Below are positions 42,252-52,300 of a DNA stretch of 64,000 bases, one piece after another. The stretch is from assembly GCF_021502655.1 (NCBI RefSeq), contig NZ_JAKFFT010000008.1, positions 62,001 through 126,000 of the forward strand, in the 5' to 3' direction. The position numbers were made by a program, and so were the translations under genes. The notes beneath the pieces are model-generated. The model searched no databases. It worked only from the letters and a program-made list of their open reading frames with translations, and was not told the DNA's origin. Numbering within the stretch: position 1 is the stretch's first letter; the number at the start of each line of letters is the position of its first letter. This DNA is from Dyadobacter sp. CY347. Its GTDB lineage: Bacteria > Bacteroidota > Bacteroidia > Cytophagales > Spirosomataceae.

Positions 42252-43391
42252 ATGAAAGTAGCATATCATTTTAAATGTGCAGATATTTCGGGAAGGTATG
42301 ACAGTATATTTTATGGACGTATCTTCAATAACCTTCTTAGATTAAATGAAGCATTTATTTCCTCTAAGATTCTAATTGGAGATTTATTAATTTCAGAATA
42401 TTTAACAAAAAACATTGATCCAAACGATTTCTTAAATCACTTATTTCAAAACAATGGAGACATTTGGAAGCGAATTATCATAGATCGAGTAAAATACTTT
42501 GTCAATGACATTCCCTTTGTGATATGTTTTGAAACAATTCCAAAAGAGCTTGCTATTAAATTACACGACTCACTGTTAAATGAAGAAAGATATTTAGGTG
42601 CCTTGGAAATTGACAATTCGCTTGAACTTCACTGGTGGTTATATGGTGAATGTATTGGACCTAAATTTAGATTACTTAATAAAGAAATAAATATTCTCAT
42701 TGATGACAATGAACCTGAGAATTTGGAATATTTTGAAGATATAAAAGACCGTCTAAAAAATATCCCATTTGATAAGATAAATACTGAAGTTTCAAATTAT
42801 AGGCATATCATATTTGATGATAAACATAATTATGAAAACGCTAAAAGAGTAACTGAATGGAAGCAAGGTATGGATTCAATTTTTTCAACTATTACTGATG
42901 AGATAATTGGAAAACTAACAGACATAGCCCCAAATTTAACAGATCAGCTTTGGTCTATCAATCAAAACTTCTTAAATGCTAAAACGGGTGAGCAATATGC
43001 CCAAGCAATGACTTCCTGTAGGAGAGTATTTCAATACGTGACAGACTGTTTATTTCCTGCTTCAAACGAAATAATCGAAGGACATTCGTTAACAAAAGAT
43101 GCGTACAAAAATAGACTTTTGGAATTTGCTAAACGAGAGTTTAAAAGTAAAGAAAACATTGACTTAATTGTTACTAATACTTCAACACTATTTGAGGAAT
43201 GGAAGAAACTTTATGAACTATCCAATCGAGGAGCTCATAGTGACCCACATAGACAGGAATGTCGACGTTGTATCATAAGGACAATTCTACTTTTAGATGA
43301 CCTAATTGCTATAAAGAGAACGCCTTTTGAAGTTAATATCAAGTCTGAAAAACTGATTAACGACCTAAATGATAAGCACGATATTAGCTAA
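42252..43391 (+). CDS. AT-rich protein of unknown function with HEPN-like C-terminal part
   Basis: The 379-residue soluble protein has no recognised N-terminal domain (strand-rich, about 1-170). From about residue 200 it is helical, with MTSCRRVFQYVTDCLF, then EWKKLYELSNRGAHSDP near 330 and CRRCIIRTILLLDDL. The pattern of Arg, Ala-His and a following helix resembles HEPN-type domains of abortive-infection proteins such as AbiJ, but this is inference. Codon use is strongly A/T-biased, like the gene 115 bases upstream. The two lie between the toxin-antitoxin and replication modules, a usual place for defence cargo. Confidence 0.5.
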   Translation: MKVAYHFKCADISGRYDSIFYGRIFNNLLRLNEAFISSKILIGDLLISEYLTKNIDPNDFLNHLFQNNGDIWKRIIIDRVKYFVNDIPFVICFETIPKELAIKLHDSLLNEERYLGALEIDNSLELHWWLYGECIGPKFRLLNKEINILIDDNEPENLEYFEDIKDRLKNIPFDKINTEVSNYRHIIFDDKHNYENAKRVTEWKQGMDSIFSTITDEIIGKLTDIAPNLTDQLWSINQNFLNAKTGEQYAQAMTSCRRVFQYVTDCLFPASNEIIEGHSLTKDAYKNRLLEFAKREFKSKENIDLIVTNTSTLFEEWKKLYELSNRGAHSDPHRQECRRCIIRTILLLDDLIAIKRTPFEVNIKSEKLINDLNDKHDIS

Positions 43392-43553
43392 TAACCTAGC
43401 ATTGTTGTTATGCGGATGACAAATTCCACATAATGACAGATTTTTATATCTGTAACCTTAGCCACGAGCGAACTCTCTTTGTACTGGCTCTATTAGTAAG
43501 GTATAATAATTTGCATTTCTTTACTAATATGTGGTATACAACATCAGTCAAAA

Positions 43554-43997
43554 TCAATTCCAGACCTTAGGAATATAAACGAAGGCCAAACCAATTATCC
43601 CGTAAATTAAAAACTCCCAATAATCAAACCCATTGAAAACTCCGTTAAACGTGGTAACATTGTATGTTTTAACGTCAAGATGCGACTCGCTAACATACAT
43701 ATCTGGATGATTCCTAGCGTATTCTCTACTTTCATTTTCTGCCAGATTTTCTTCGCTTGGATTCGTCATATATTCAGATTCAATTATATAAGTGCTAAAA
43801 GGCCAAAAGCCATCATTGTTGTAACCAGAAGAAAATAAGTAAATTGGCGTTGATGCAGGCTTCCCTACTTTTCGCCAGCTGACGTCGCTCACATGTCCGT
43901 GAATAGGGACGACATTGCATATAAACGCGAATGCGATTATTGAGAACCAGATAATCAAAAATCTTATATTCTTCGTGGTTAGCATTTTTGAGGGCAA
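43554..43997 (-). CDS. Small membrane protein of unknown function
   Basis: A 147-residue protein with one membrane helix near the start (FLIIWFSIIAFAFICNVV) and one at the end (FLIYGIIGLAFVYIPKV). The part between is extracytoplasmic or cytoplasmic and rich in Asn, Ser, Tyr and Glu. ATG 43985 (MLTTKN) is an alternative start. It is on the opposite strand to all other genes of the left part of the element. No function is suggested by the sequence. Confidence 0.5.
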   Translation of the reverse strand: MPSKMLTTKNIRFLIIWFSIIAFAFICNVVPIHGHVSDVSWRKVGKPASTPIYLFSSGYNNDGFWPFSTYIIESEYMTNPSEENLAENESREYARNHPDMYVSESHLDVKTYNVTTFNGVFNGFDYWEFLIYGIIGLAFVYIPKVWN

Positions 43998-44291
43998 CGT
44001 TTGATCAAATATAAAGGAAACAATTGATTCTGATAGAAACCCGGCGATTTCTGGCTTCTGCGCCAGTTATTTCTTTTCACTTTTTACTCTGCTAAATAGC
44101 TCGGCTCTTCGTTTTGTTTAACCTGGTATCCTCGGATAGGCCACCGATCATCTCAGCACGCCACATAGTCGTTCCCGTTCAGCAAAAAATCAATAAATAT
44201 CAGTAGGTAAAAGTAAGGTAACAATGCTCCCTACTTGTAACCCACCAAAACAAGCACCTAACATTGCGGTATCAAACAAAAACGCATTGTT
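43998..44291. other. Spacer before the replication module
   Basis: About 290 bases without a convincing gene. It should hold the promoter of the helix-turn-helix gene at 44292, but no full TAnnTTTG match was found. Confidence 0.4.
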
Positions 44292-44633
44292 ATGGAGCAA
44301 TACTCATTTGACCAGCTGCCCCGCGCAGTTTCAGAGCTTCACCAGAAGCTGGACAGTATCCAAGACCTTCTTTTAGAAACCCGGCAACCCGTTCCGCAAG
44401 CCGTCGAGCTTATGACCATTTCTCAGGCTGCCGAATTTCTTAATCTCTCTGTACAAACGCTGTATGGAAAAGTCTGCCACAGGGAGATCCCGGTCAGCAA
44501 GAAGGGCAAACGGCTTTACTTCTACAAATCCGAGCTGGAAGAGTGGATCAAATCTGGCAAGAAGAAAACAATGTCAGAGCTTCGGGAGCAGCTTACTACA
44601 TGTACGGGTGGGCGCAAAGGAAGACGTCACTAA
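44292..44633 (+). CDS. Helix-turn-helix (excisionase/HTH_17-type) protein
   Basis: The 113-residue protein has an N-terminal coiled part (about 1-35) and a MerR-like helix-turn-helix of the excisionase type: LMTISQAAEFLNLSVQTLYGKV near residue 42, then KRLYFYKSELEEWI. Proteins of this type precede primase-helicase genes in Bacteroidota mobile elements and act in excision or replication control. The next gene starts 12 bases downstream. Confidence 0.85.
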   Translation: MEQYSFDQLPRAVSELHQKLDSIQDLLLETRQPVPQAVELMTISQAAEFLNLSVQTLYGKVCHREIPVSKKGKRLYFYKSELEEWIKSGKKKTMSELREQLTTCTGGRKGRRH

Positions 44634-44645
44634 GCGGTTTATTTG

Positions 44646-45875
44646 ATGATGTCCGCCAACAATTATCCGTTGAACCTGCCAGGCAGCTACATACGGGTGC
44701 AGACCGGCTATTACAAAAAGTGTATGCAGCCCACGGTCAGCAAGGAATTTATGGAGATGTGGATTCCATGGTCAGCCGAAATGCTCAGGCAAGACCTGGA
44801 ACCCAGCCAGATTAAGAAGATTAGAAAGTTTGATGGTTTTTGCTGCGTGCCGGACCATCTGGATTACAAAGAGATTGTCGGAAACTTTTACAATCTCTAT
44901 CACCGGTTGGAAGCGGGGCCCGAGCCAGGTGACCCTTCTGTTACGCTAGGGTTTATACGGCACATTTTCGGGGAGCAGTTTGAGCTCGGCTTGGACTATC
45001 TGAGCCTTCTTTACCAAAGGCCGACTCAAAAGCTTCCGGTGCTTTGCCTGGTCTCCAAAGAACGCAAAACCGGAAAGACCACTTTTCTAAACTTTCTGAA
45101 AATGATCTTTGGAAAGAACATGACCTTTAACGGCAACAGTGATTTCCGCTCGCAGTTCAATTCCGATTGGATGAACACCTTGATAATTGCTGTCGATGAA
45201 GTGCTGCTTGACCGAAGGGAGGATTCAGAAAAGATCAAGAACCTGAGCACGGCCCGCAATTCCAAGGTAGAAGCTAAAGGCAAGGACCGAAAGGAAACCG
45301 AGTTTTTTGGCAAGTTTGTCCTATGCTCCAACAATGAAGAGAACTTCATTGTCATTGACCCGGCCGAAACCCGGTATTGGGTACGGAAAGTGCCGGTGCT
45401 GCCCTCGGAAAATATCCATCTGCTGGATTTGATGGCTAGCGAGCTTCCAGCATTTTTGAATCACCTGCTTTCCCGGAATCTCTCAGTCCCCATACCTCAA
45501 ACCAGAATGTGGTTTTCGGAAAGGCAAATTCGGACGGAAGCTTTGATGAGTGTCATCCGAAATAACCGCAACCGGCTGGAAACGGAAATGCTGTTTATCC
45601 TTCGAGAGATTTTTGAGAACACGGGCATCAGCAAGCTTGAATTCACCAATAAGGACATGCTCGAACTGTTGAAGCGGAATATGCCAAGGTTGACGCGCCA
45701 GCAGGTTTCCAATGTGCTGCAAAATGATTGGGGGTTGAAGCCCGTAGCCAACAGTTTAAACTACCAGACCTATTTGTACAACAGCTGCAATGACCTTACT
45801 GCCGTGCATTCAACGGGCAGGTATTACAGTGTTTCTATGGACTGGATTAGCCAAAAGTTTGATGAGGGGCCATAA
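44646..45875 (+). CDS. Primase-helicase (DUF5906/VirE-like ATPase)
   Basis: The 409-residue protein begins at ATG 44646 (a TTG lies one codon earlier). It has a P-loop in LVSKERKTGKTTFLNFL near residue 140, Walker B-like TLIIAVDEVLLD near 180, an arginine-rich sensor NEENFIVIDPAETRYWVRKVPV near 240, and a winged-helix-like C-terminal part. This is the superfamily 3-like helicase used by mobile elements for autonomous replication after excision. A repeat array follows within 40 bases. Confidence 0.83.
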   Translation: MMSANNYPLNLPGSYIRVQTGYYKKCMQPTVSKEFMEMWIPWSAEMLRQDLEPSQIKKIRKFDGFCCVPDHLDYKEIVGNFYNLYHRLEAGPEPGDPSVTLGFIRHIFGEQFELGLDYLSLLYQRPTQKLPVLCLVSKERKTGKTTFLNFLKMIFGKNMTFNGNSDFRSQFNSDWMNTLIIAVDEVLLDRREDSEKIKNLSTARNSKVEAKGKDRKETEFFGKFVLCSNNEENFIVIDPAETRYWVRKVPVLPSENIHLLDLMASELPAFLNHLLSRNLSVPIPQTRMWFSERQIRTEALMSVIRNNRNRLETEMLFILREIFENTGISKLEFTNKDMLELLKRNMPRLTRQQVSNVLQNDWGLKPVANSLNYQTYLYNSCNDLTAVHSTGRYYSVSMDWISQKFDEGP

Positions 45876-45913
45876 AATGCTACTTAACCAACTAAATGTC
45901 AACACGTAACATG

Positions 45914-46057
45914 CTCATCAAAGTATCTTACTTTATGATGAGGTATGATGAGCACGATGACAAAACTCATCATGGTAAATATGCTTGATGAGGCTTTGAT
46001 GAGCCCTTAACTTATGTCATTACCAATTATTTATCTCTATTTCTCATCCTCTCATCA
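45914..46057. repeat. TGATGAG repeat array, candidate replication origin
   Basis: TGATGAG or its complement CTCATCA occurs exactly seven times: 45914-45920 (c), 45936-45942, 45946-45952, 45966-45972 (c), 45986-45992, 45997-46003 and 46051-46057 (c), where c marks the complement. Centre spacings of the first six are 22, 10, 20, 20 and 11 bases, close to whole helical turns. The array lies between the helicase and primase genes, a natural place for an origin or initiator-binding region. Confidence 0.65.
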
Positions 46058-46116
46058 CAAAAACGGCTTCTACCAGCCTGCTTAAAACAGGTGGTTGCTA
46101 ATCAAAAAATAAAACA

Positions 46117-47061
46117 ATGAATATCAAGCAATTAAACCAGCTACCAATCACTGATTTTCTGAGTAAAATCGGTATCCAGCCCAGCTATAAAAGAGGCGAA
46201 AGTCAATGGTACGTGTCGCCTATCCGAGAGCCCGAGCATTCCCCGTCGTTTAAAGTGAACACGGCCATTAACAGATGGTATGACTACGCGCTCATGCAGG
46301 GCGGGAAATTATTTGACCTGGCCGAAAGGCTCTATCCAAATCAGGATGCAAGTAACCTGGTAGAAAAATTGAATAGTCTTTTTCTATTTGAACAGCAAAG
46401 CCCGACCTCTTCATTGACGGCTCAACCTATATGGCAAAGCGTTATTGAGAAACGGGTTAATGCTCCTGCTATTACTGTCAACGAGATTAAACCCTTGGGA
46501 AATAATCCGGCGATAACCAGCTATCTGGAAAGCCGGGGTATTCCGCTCGACATTGCAAGGCCTTATTGCAAGGAAGTGTATTACCAGCTGGAAGAGAGAC
46601 AATACTTCGCCGCTGGATTTGAAAATCGGTCTGGTGGCTATGAGCTGAGAAATGCCTACTTCAAAGGCGCATCCTCACCCAAGGATATTACGCATATTGA
46701 GAACCGAGGCAAGTCAATTTGTGTAGTTGAAGGCTTCATGGATTTTCTATCGCTGCTCACTTTGCGAAAAAATTTGCATCCAATTCAGAGTGACTTTCTG
46801 ATCCTGAATTCGGTAAGTCTGACTGAAAGGAGTCTGGACGTTTTGAAAGATTACCAGAATGTTTTCCTGTATCTGGATCATGACAATGCAGGCAAAAAGA
46901 CGCAAGAAAAATACCAATTAGCCGGACTTAATACGGTTGATGCTTCCGGGATCTACAAGCAATACAAAGATGTCAATGACTATCTAATGGCTCAGAAATC
47001 AAGCCAAAAAGAGATGAAAAAGCAGCAGACTTTCAAAAAGTCTAGCGGGTTGAATTTGTAA
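46117..47061 (+). CDS. Toprim-domain primase (DnaG-like, no zinc cysteines)
   Basis: The 314-residue protein has an N-terminal domain like the CHC2 zinc finger of DnaG but without the metal-binding cysteines (SPIREPEHSPSFKVNTAINRWYDY). A Toprim domain follows, with the catalytic Glu in CVVEGFMDFLSL near residue 205 and the DxD-like LDHDNAGK near 254. It should make primers for element replication or for the complementary strand after transfer. It has no helicase domain of its own; that function is supplied by the upstream gene. Confidence 0.85.
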   Translation: MNIKQLNQLPITDFLSKIGIQPSYKRGESQWYVSPIREPEHSPSFKVNTAINRWYDYALMQGGKLFDLAERLYPNQDASNLVEKLNSLFLFEQQSPTSSLTAQPIWQSVIEKRVNAPAITVNEIKPLGNNPAITSYLESRGIPLDIARPYCKEVYYQLEERQYFAAGFENRSGGYELRNAYFKGASSPKDITHIENRGKSICVVEGFMDFLSLLTLRKNLHPIQSDFLILNSVSLTERSLDVLKDYQNVFLYLDHDNAGKKTQEKYQLAGLNTVDASGIYKQYKDVNDYLMAQKSSQKEMKKQQTFKKSSGLNL

Positions 47062-47074
47062 GTGTCTTCAGAGA

Positions 47075-47133
47075 GCAAGTTTGTGTTTTCGCTTCGCAAA
47101 AACCCGTCCCGCTCCCGCGGGACTGAAACTTGC
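47075..47133. other. Nested inverted repeats, candidate oriT (or terminator)
   Basis: Outer arms GCAAGTTT (47075-47082) and AAACTTGC (47126-47133) enclose a perfect hairpin GTCCCGC-TCCC-GCGGGAC (47106-47123) and a GTTTTCG/CGCAAAAAC imperfect repeat. It lies 14 bases after the primase stop and about 40 bases before mobC, where oriT usually sits. CTTTTTCTC follows the outer arm, so a terminator is the alternative reading. Confidence 0.5.
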
Positions 47134-47171
47134 CTTTTTCTCCCGGTGGTCGCAAAAGGTTTAAAACGAAA

Positions 47172-47561
47172 ATGGAATGTGAGATGGAAAGGACAGAAAT
47201 CAAAGGCCGAAAGCCCTATAACCCCAAAGGCGGCAGGCCACTAAAAAAAGTAAAAAGGCAGAGCCAACTCATGGTCAGGCTGACAGAAACCGAGCGTTTT
47301 TTGATCGAAGAAAAAGCCAAGGATGCCGGGATGAAACCAAGCGCCTGGTTCAGGTTGGCTGCCAAGAAAGCAAAAGTTTTGGCCAGGTTAAAACCTGATG
47401 ACCTCAAACATTTAAGGACGATGACAGGCATGGCCAACAACCTGAATCAGCTGACGCACCTTGCCCATAAGGAAGGATTAACATTCATCCGGCAATCCTG
47501 CAAAGAACTGCTTTTGCAAATCGATGGAATCCTTAAAAAGCTTGGCGGCGATGATCGGTAA
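47172..47561 (+). CDS. mobC: MobC-type relaxosome accessory protein
   Basis: I choose ATG 47172 (129 residues); ATG 47184 is nearly as good. The N-terminal 30 residues are strongly basic. The core QLMVRLTETERFLIEEKAKDAG with AWFRLAAKKAKVLARL resembles the ribbon-helix-helix fold of MobC/BfmC proteins, and MTGMANNLNQLTHLAHKEGL is the family's second motif. It should bind oriT and open the strand for the relaxase, whose gene overlaps its 3' end by 11 bases. Confidence 0.88.
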   Translation: MECEMERTEIKGRKPYNPKGGRPLKKVKRQSQLMVRLTETERFLIEEKAKDAGMKPSAWFRLAAKKAKVLARLKPDDLKHLRTMTGMANNLNQLTHLAHKEGLTFIRQSCKELLLQIDGILKKLGGDDR

Positions 47562-48486
47562 GGTGACGATTGGCAGCAGCTTCGGCGGTGTGATCCGCTA
47601 TGCGATGGAAAAGCAGGAAGCGAGCCTGTTGCTAGCCGAAGGCGTGAGAACAGATCAAGTGCGCTCCATGATCGATGATTTTAATATGCAAAGGAAATTA
47701 AACCCTGACTTGACAAAGGCAGTCGGGCATATCTCGCTGAGTTGGAGCAAGGAAGACGCAGCCCGGCTTTCGCCTGAGATTATGAAGCAACGTGCATTAG
47801 ACTATATGGAAAAGATGAAGATCACCGGTACCCAGTTTATCCTGGTCGAGCACCGGGATAAAAATCATCCACATCTGCATCTAATCTACAACCGGGTTAA
47901 CAACGAAGGCAAGACTATCTCAGACCGGTTTCAGAAAGACAGGAACCACAAGGTCTGCAAAGAGATCACGCTCAAACACGGATTCCATTTGGGCAGGGGA
48001 AAACAGCTCGTCAACCGGCAGCAGCTTAAAGGTGCAGACAAAATCAGATATGAATTGCATGATGCAATCAAAGTAGCAAGCGCAACCGCTGCAAGCTGGA
48101 ATGAGTTGACTACGAAGCTTGGAAGGCATGGCATAGAAACAATCTTCAAGTATAACTCTGGGACTAGTGAGATTCAGGGTGTCAGCTTCAGCAAAAGTGG
48201 TCTGCAATTCAAAGGGTCTAAGATCGACCGAAGCGTGAGCTTTGGCAAACTGGATGCTTTGATCCAGCAAAATCAGAAACTGGCGATGGTGCAGCAGTTT
48301 CGAAAGCGGCCAGAATATGTACCCAACCGCCCAGAAGAAAGATTTCGGCCCGCAACTTACTCACAGCAAACTACGGACGACATAATACTTGATGACTTGC
48401 TCCGACCTGTCCAGCAATATGACCAACAGATTACAAATCCATTAAAAAAGAAGAAACGTAAAAAATACTTAGGACAAAGCTTATGA
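47551..48486 (+). CDS. mobB: Relaxase/mobilization nuclease (MobB-type)
   Basis: The start at ATG 47551 (MIGKVTIGSSFGGVIRYAM) fits the family better than ATG 47524. The 311-residue protein has the relaxase three-His motif in EHRDKNHPHLHLIYNRV near residue 105, preceded by SLSWSKEDAARLSPEIM. A catalytic Tyr is expected in the N-terminal part, and YAMEKQE near residue 18 is the candidate. It nicks at oriT and pilots DNA into recipients with help from a conjugation system in trans. It overlaps the next gene by 4 bases. Confidence 0.92.
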   Translation: MIGKVTIGSSFGGVIRYAMEKQEASLLLAEGVRTDQVRSMIDDFNMQRKLNPDLTKAVGHISLSWSKEDAARLSPEIMKQRALDYMEKMKITGTQFILVEHRDKNHPHLHLIYNRVNNEGKTISDRFQKDRNHKVCKEITLKHGFHLGRGKQLVNRQQLKGADKIRYELHDAIKVASATAASWNELTTKLGRHGIETIFKYNSGTSEIQGVSFSKSGLQFKGSKIDRSVSFGKLDALIQQNQKLAMVQQFRKRPEYVPNRPEERFRPATYSQQTTDDIILDDLLRPVQQYDQQITNPLKKKKRKKYLGQSL

Positions 48487-49067
48487 AAAAGATAGAAGAA
48501 CAACTCGAATCGATTGAAGAAGTGCTTTCACTTGTGATAAGGAAAAACGCATCTATTGAGAACCTTATCCAAACGGCGACTGAATCTCAAAACAAGACAT
48601 TTGCCGATACGCTGATTGAGCTAAAAAGGGATTTAAAACAGCATTTGTCAAGTCAACATTTAGAGACTTACCTTTCGGAGATAAAGCAAGCTTTAGTAAC
48701 TGTCCCCAAAACATCAGAAGTCCAGCACCACCATCACTTAGACCTTCGCTCGAGAGGCTTTATTATCTCAGCAGCGATGCTTCTGATCACAACGGCCATA
48801 AGCATCGCCGTTGCCATCAGCAGTCACACTGAAAGCAGCCGTTTGCAGGAAAGCGATCTCAAATTCCGGATTGCAAGGCAGCTCAGTCCAGCCCTTACAG
48901 CAAAAGCTGATAGTATGTACTACAAAGATCCTGACCGGGCGGAATTTGAAACCCAGAAGCGTGAGGCGCATGAGCTAACGGTAAAAGAGGCAGAAGCAAT
49001 GTTAAAGCAGCGACAAGCCGAAGCTAGGAAAGCGCAAGACCGGCTGAAACAGCTTAAAACCGAATGA
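48483..49067 (+). CDS. Coiled-coil membrane protein of the mobilization operon
   Basis: The 194-residue protein has an N-terminal coiled coil (about 1-75), a HHHH run near residue 80, one membrane helix (FIISAAMLLITTAISIAVAI, about 92-111) and a charged C-terminal coiled coil. It is translationally coupled to the relaxase. It may anchor the relaxosome to the membrane or contact a coupling protein. No family is recognised. Confidence 0.65.
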   Translation: MKKIEEQLESIEEVLSLVIRKNASIENLIQTATESQNKTFADTLIELKRDLKQHLSSQHLETYLSEIKQALVTVPKTSEVQHHHHLDLRSRGFIISAAMLLITTAISIAVAISSHTESSRLQESDLKFRIARQLSPALTAKADSMYYKDPDRAEFETQKREAHELTVKEAEAMLKQRQAEARKAQDRLKQLKTE

Positions 49068-49387
49068 ATGTTAAGACACATCAATAAAAATGTGAAGTAC
49101 TGTGAGACTGTGGCAAATCTTCCATTTATTCGGTACATCAAATTCGAACCCCAGAGTATTAAAATATGGTGATATTTCTTTAAAGTCGAGCTGGGAACCC
49201 AAAGTATTAATCATTGGTATAAAGTTATTTACTATATTACAACTACAAAATGTCCAGGTTTATCCATATCCCAAATTCCTTCTTCAAGTGGGTTCAGTAA
49301 AGGTAAACCTACTCACTTATAGCTAGATTTGCCTTTTAGTTTCCGGTCTGAAACTACGAAGAATACAAGTTTTGTCAACCGACTTTA
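49068..49387. other. Spacer between the mob operon and the Tc toxin locus
   Basis: About 320 AT-rich bases separating convergent units. The open frame at 49102-49326 has no start context or recognisable product. No tRNA fragment, insertion-sequence end or strong terminator was seen here. Confidence 0.4.
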
Positions 49388-52300
49388 TCAGCTAACCTTA
49401 TAACTGAACTTAAGAATCAAATCATCGTATGATACATTCGCTTCGTTCGAATTGTTTACCGATATCTTGGTTCCATCCTTGGCGGGGAAATCAAGGCTGT
49501 TCATTTCAATTGAAAAGCCCTCAGTCGCATCCAAGGGTTCTGTAACATTCGTGGTTGAATAGGCCTCAATTGTTTTTGTAACTTTAATACTTTTCTTTCT
49601 GGAAATGAAGGGAAAGTCTTTCGCGCCCAGCATAAAACTTGTTTTTGCCGAACTCTGTAGCTCAAACCAGGCATTCGGAAAGTCATTTTTTAAACTAATA
49701 ACCTTGTCGAAAAGTTGTAGGGGTTCTTGTTGAGTAGTAAAAAGTCTAGAATTTAAATGTTTGTAAACCTGATCTTTAAGTATATCCCCACCATCCCTGG
49801 AGGTATATCTTAAATGTATGATCACATCGGAAATCGTTTGAAAATCAAAGCTTGAAAAATCTATCACTTTATTTCCATCTTTGGATTTGCCACTCAACTC
49901 CAGCTGCCAATCACTTTCTGCACCTGCGTATTCAAATGGCAGATATCTCTCATCTCTGAAATTCAGCTCAAACATACCGCTATCATTTTGTGCATTACTG
50001 GTCGCAATTGCTTTGCAGGAAATATTGTTCGTATTGAAGCGGTTGTCATTACTTCCTACTTTCTCATATGCACCGCCAGTTATGGAGGGATTTATCCTAA
50101 CCGTATTACTGAGCAAACGAAGGGTCGCGTTTACAGAGGTATATGGACCTGCAATACACGGGATTGAAATGCTTACTGCCTTAATCCTTCGGAAATAATG
50201 TCCAGGGAAATCCAGATCGAAAAGCGTCTCATTCAGTTTGAAGTCGCATTTGCCCTCAACTTTGAGTTGCTGTAAAGCCCACGGATCAATCAATGCCAGA
50301 GAAATATGTTTTGTAAGTTCGAATTCGCGAACATTTTCATTCATATAAGCATCTTCCAATCTCCTAAGGTCAAACTGAAGCCTTTCACCGCTCAACAGCC
50401 CCTGTTTCAAATTGTCCCAATAGCCAAATCTGATGTATTCAGTATTTTGGACACCTAGCTCATGGCGCATGCACATCTCAGCTCTTCTTGCCATCTTGTA
50501 GGCCAGCTGGTAGCATTGGTTGTAAAGGCTGGTTAATTCCTTAATTATCCATTTGTAGAGTTCTGTGTTGCTAAATTTACTACGCATGTACGCATCAACC
50601 TCCCTCGACTGTTCCCTTTGAAGGTTATGGTTTTCCAGGTCTTGTTCTGCAATAGCCACTCTGATTTCAGCTGCTATTACCTGCTTTTCGATTTGTCTCA
50701 ATTCCAATTCGGCTGTTCTAGCCTGAAAATCCCAATCTTCCTTGCGACGTTTGTAACCTGCTAGTGTGTTGGAAATCAAACCTGCGGCATTGTTTAAAAA
50801 ACTTATGGCCGATAGGGTGTCTGCAGCGGCATCAGCGCCAGCTCCTAAGTTACTGCCTCCAGAAGTGATGCCAATTGTAAATCCCGAACCCATTTTAATG
50901 TCAGGGATTATATTAATAGTTGCGGCAAGTGCTTTCGCCTCAGCTGACGCCGCCTGAAAACCTAGTCCCAAATACGAAGATTGAAAGTACAAGGCTTCCC
51001 AAATACTCATAAATTCCCTCGAAGAGTAGTAGCTATATCTTTCTTCCACTACCACCCTTGATCTTTCCAAACCGTTCAGATTTTCCTTGGCCTCGTCCCG
51101 CTGGCGCTCTTTGATCAGCTTCACGGCATCCAACATACTTAGTTCATGTGTTGACCGAAGAAGAGACAACCCCTCTGCATCCTTCTTTTCGATAGCAGCA
51201 AGCATCATGCTTCCAAGATTTTTGACGTCGTTACAAAATTCATTGGCTTTCTGAAGTACAATCTGAAAACGATAGTACGGTAGAGAGACACTCTCATCAA
51301 GCATCTGACTTAGAGATATACCAGCTTCCGCAGCTCTTACGAGCATAGCAGGATCAATAGGTGGTTCGAACAAGGCCAAACTTCTTACAGTGCCGGCTAT
51401 ATTCATGCAATTGCGGATTTTGAACAAGCGATCCCCCACAGTGTCCCAATATTTTAAAATCTCCTTGTTGGAAGGTAGACAAAAATACGGGACAGGTACA
51501 GGTACTTGATTTTCCGTGCCGCCGCTTCCGTAGGGAATCAAAACCTCTATATCAGCATTGCTGAAGTCATTCAGACTCTCAGCTATGTCATTGAATGTCC
51601 TAGAAGGGGTTTTCACCGGAGAAGGGATTACCTGAGGCCGATCTCCAAGGATTTCTTCCGCTAACACATAGAGTAATGTAGCTTCATTGATGCTCTCAAT
51701 GGTATCCCTTGCAAAAAGCTGGTCACCCCATTTAATCAGGTTGTCAAGATATAGCAACACGGTTTTACGCATGTAGGCCGAAATGCGTAATCGGGCAACT
51801 GCATGCGGGTTAAATGGATGTTCTTCCCAATAGTCCAATTGGGCGGACAGGTTCGCCGCTTGGGCTTCGTCTTGCAGAAGATCCGTCAGGCTTAGCGGGC
51901 TATCTGCCCAATCACGGAAGGGTCTCATTATCCAAAAACGCTTAAGACCATCCGAGACATTACCTGCCTGGGTTGGATCAAAAATGAAATGCAGCCACTT
52001 GCGCGCCTGATCGAACTTTTGGTTAACCATTAGCTGCGAGGCAATGGTAATTGGTATATGGTAAAAAACCTCCCAGTTGTAAAGTGAGTACGAACCTCTG
52101 GCATCAAATTCCAGCTCTCCTATTTTTGGATAAGGCTTTAAAACACTCAGAGAAGGCTTGTATTTGTCCTTGAAAATATCCTCGGAACTCACATTTTCCT
52201 TTTGCGGCTGATAAAGAGAATCAACTCCTTTAGTATTAATCGTTTTGATGAAGCTGCAGACCGATGAATGAAAGTGATTTGAAAATTTGTATTTGGTTGT

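Noticed and set aside
45914..46057. CRISPR array
   Set aside because: The repeated unit is only 7 bases, occurs in both orientations and has no uniform spacers.
49102..49326. Plus-strand open frame of 74 codons
   Set aside because: It lies in an AT-rich spacer with no promoter match, start context or recognisable product.
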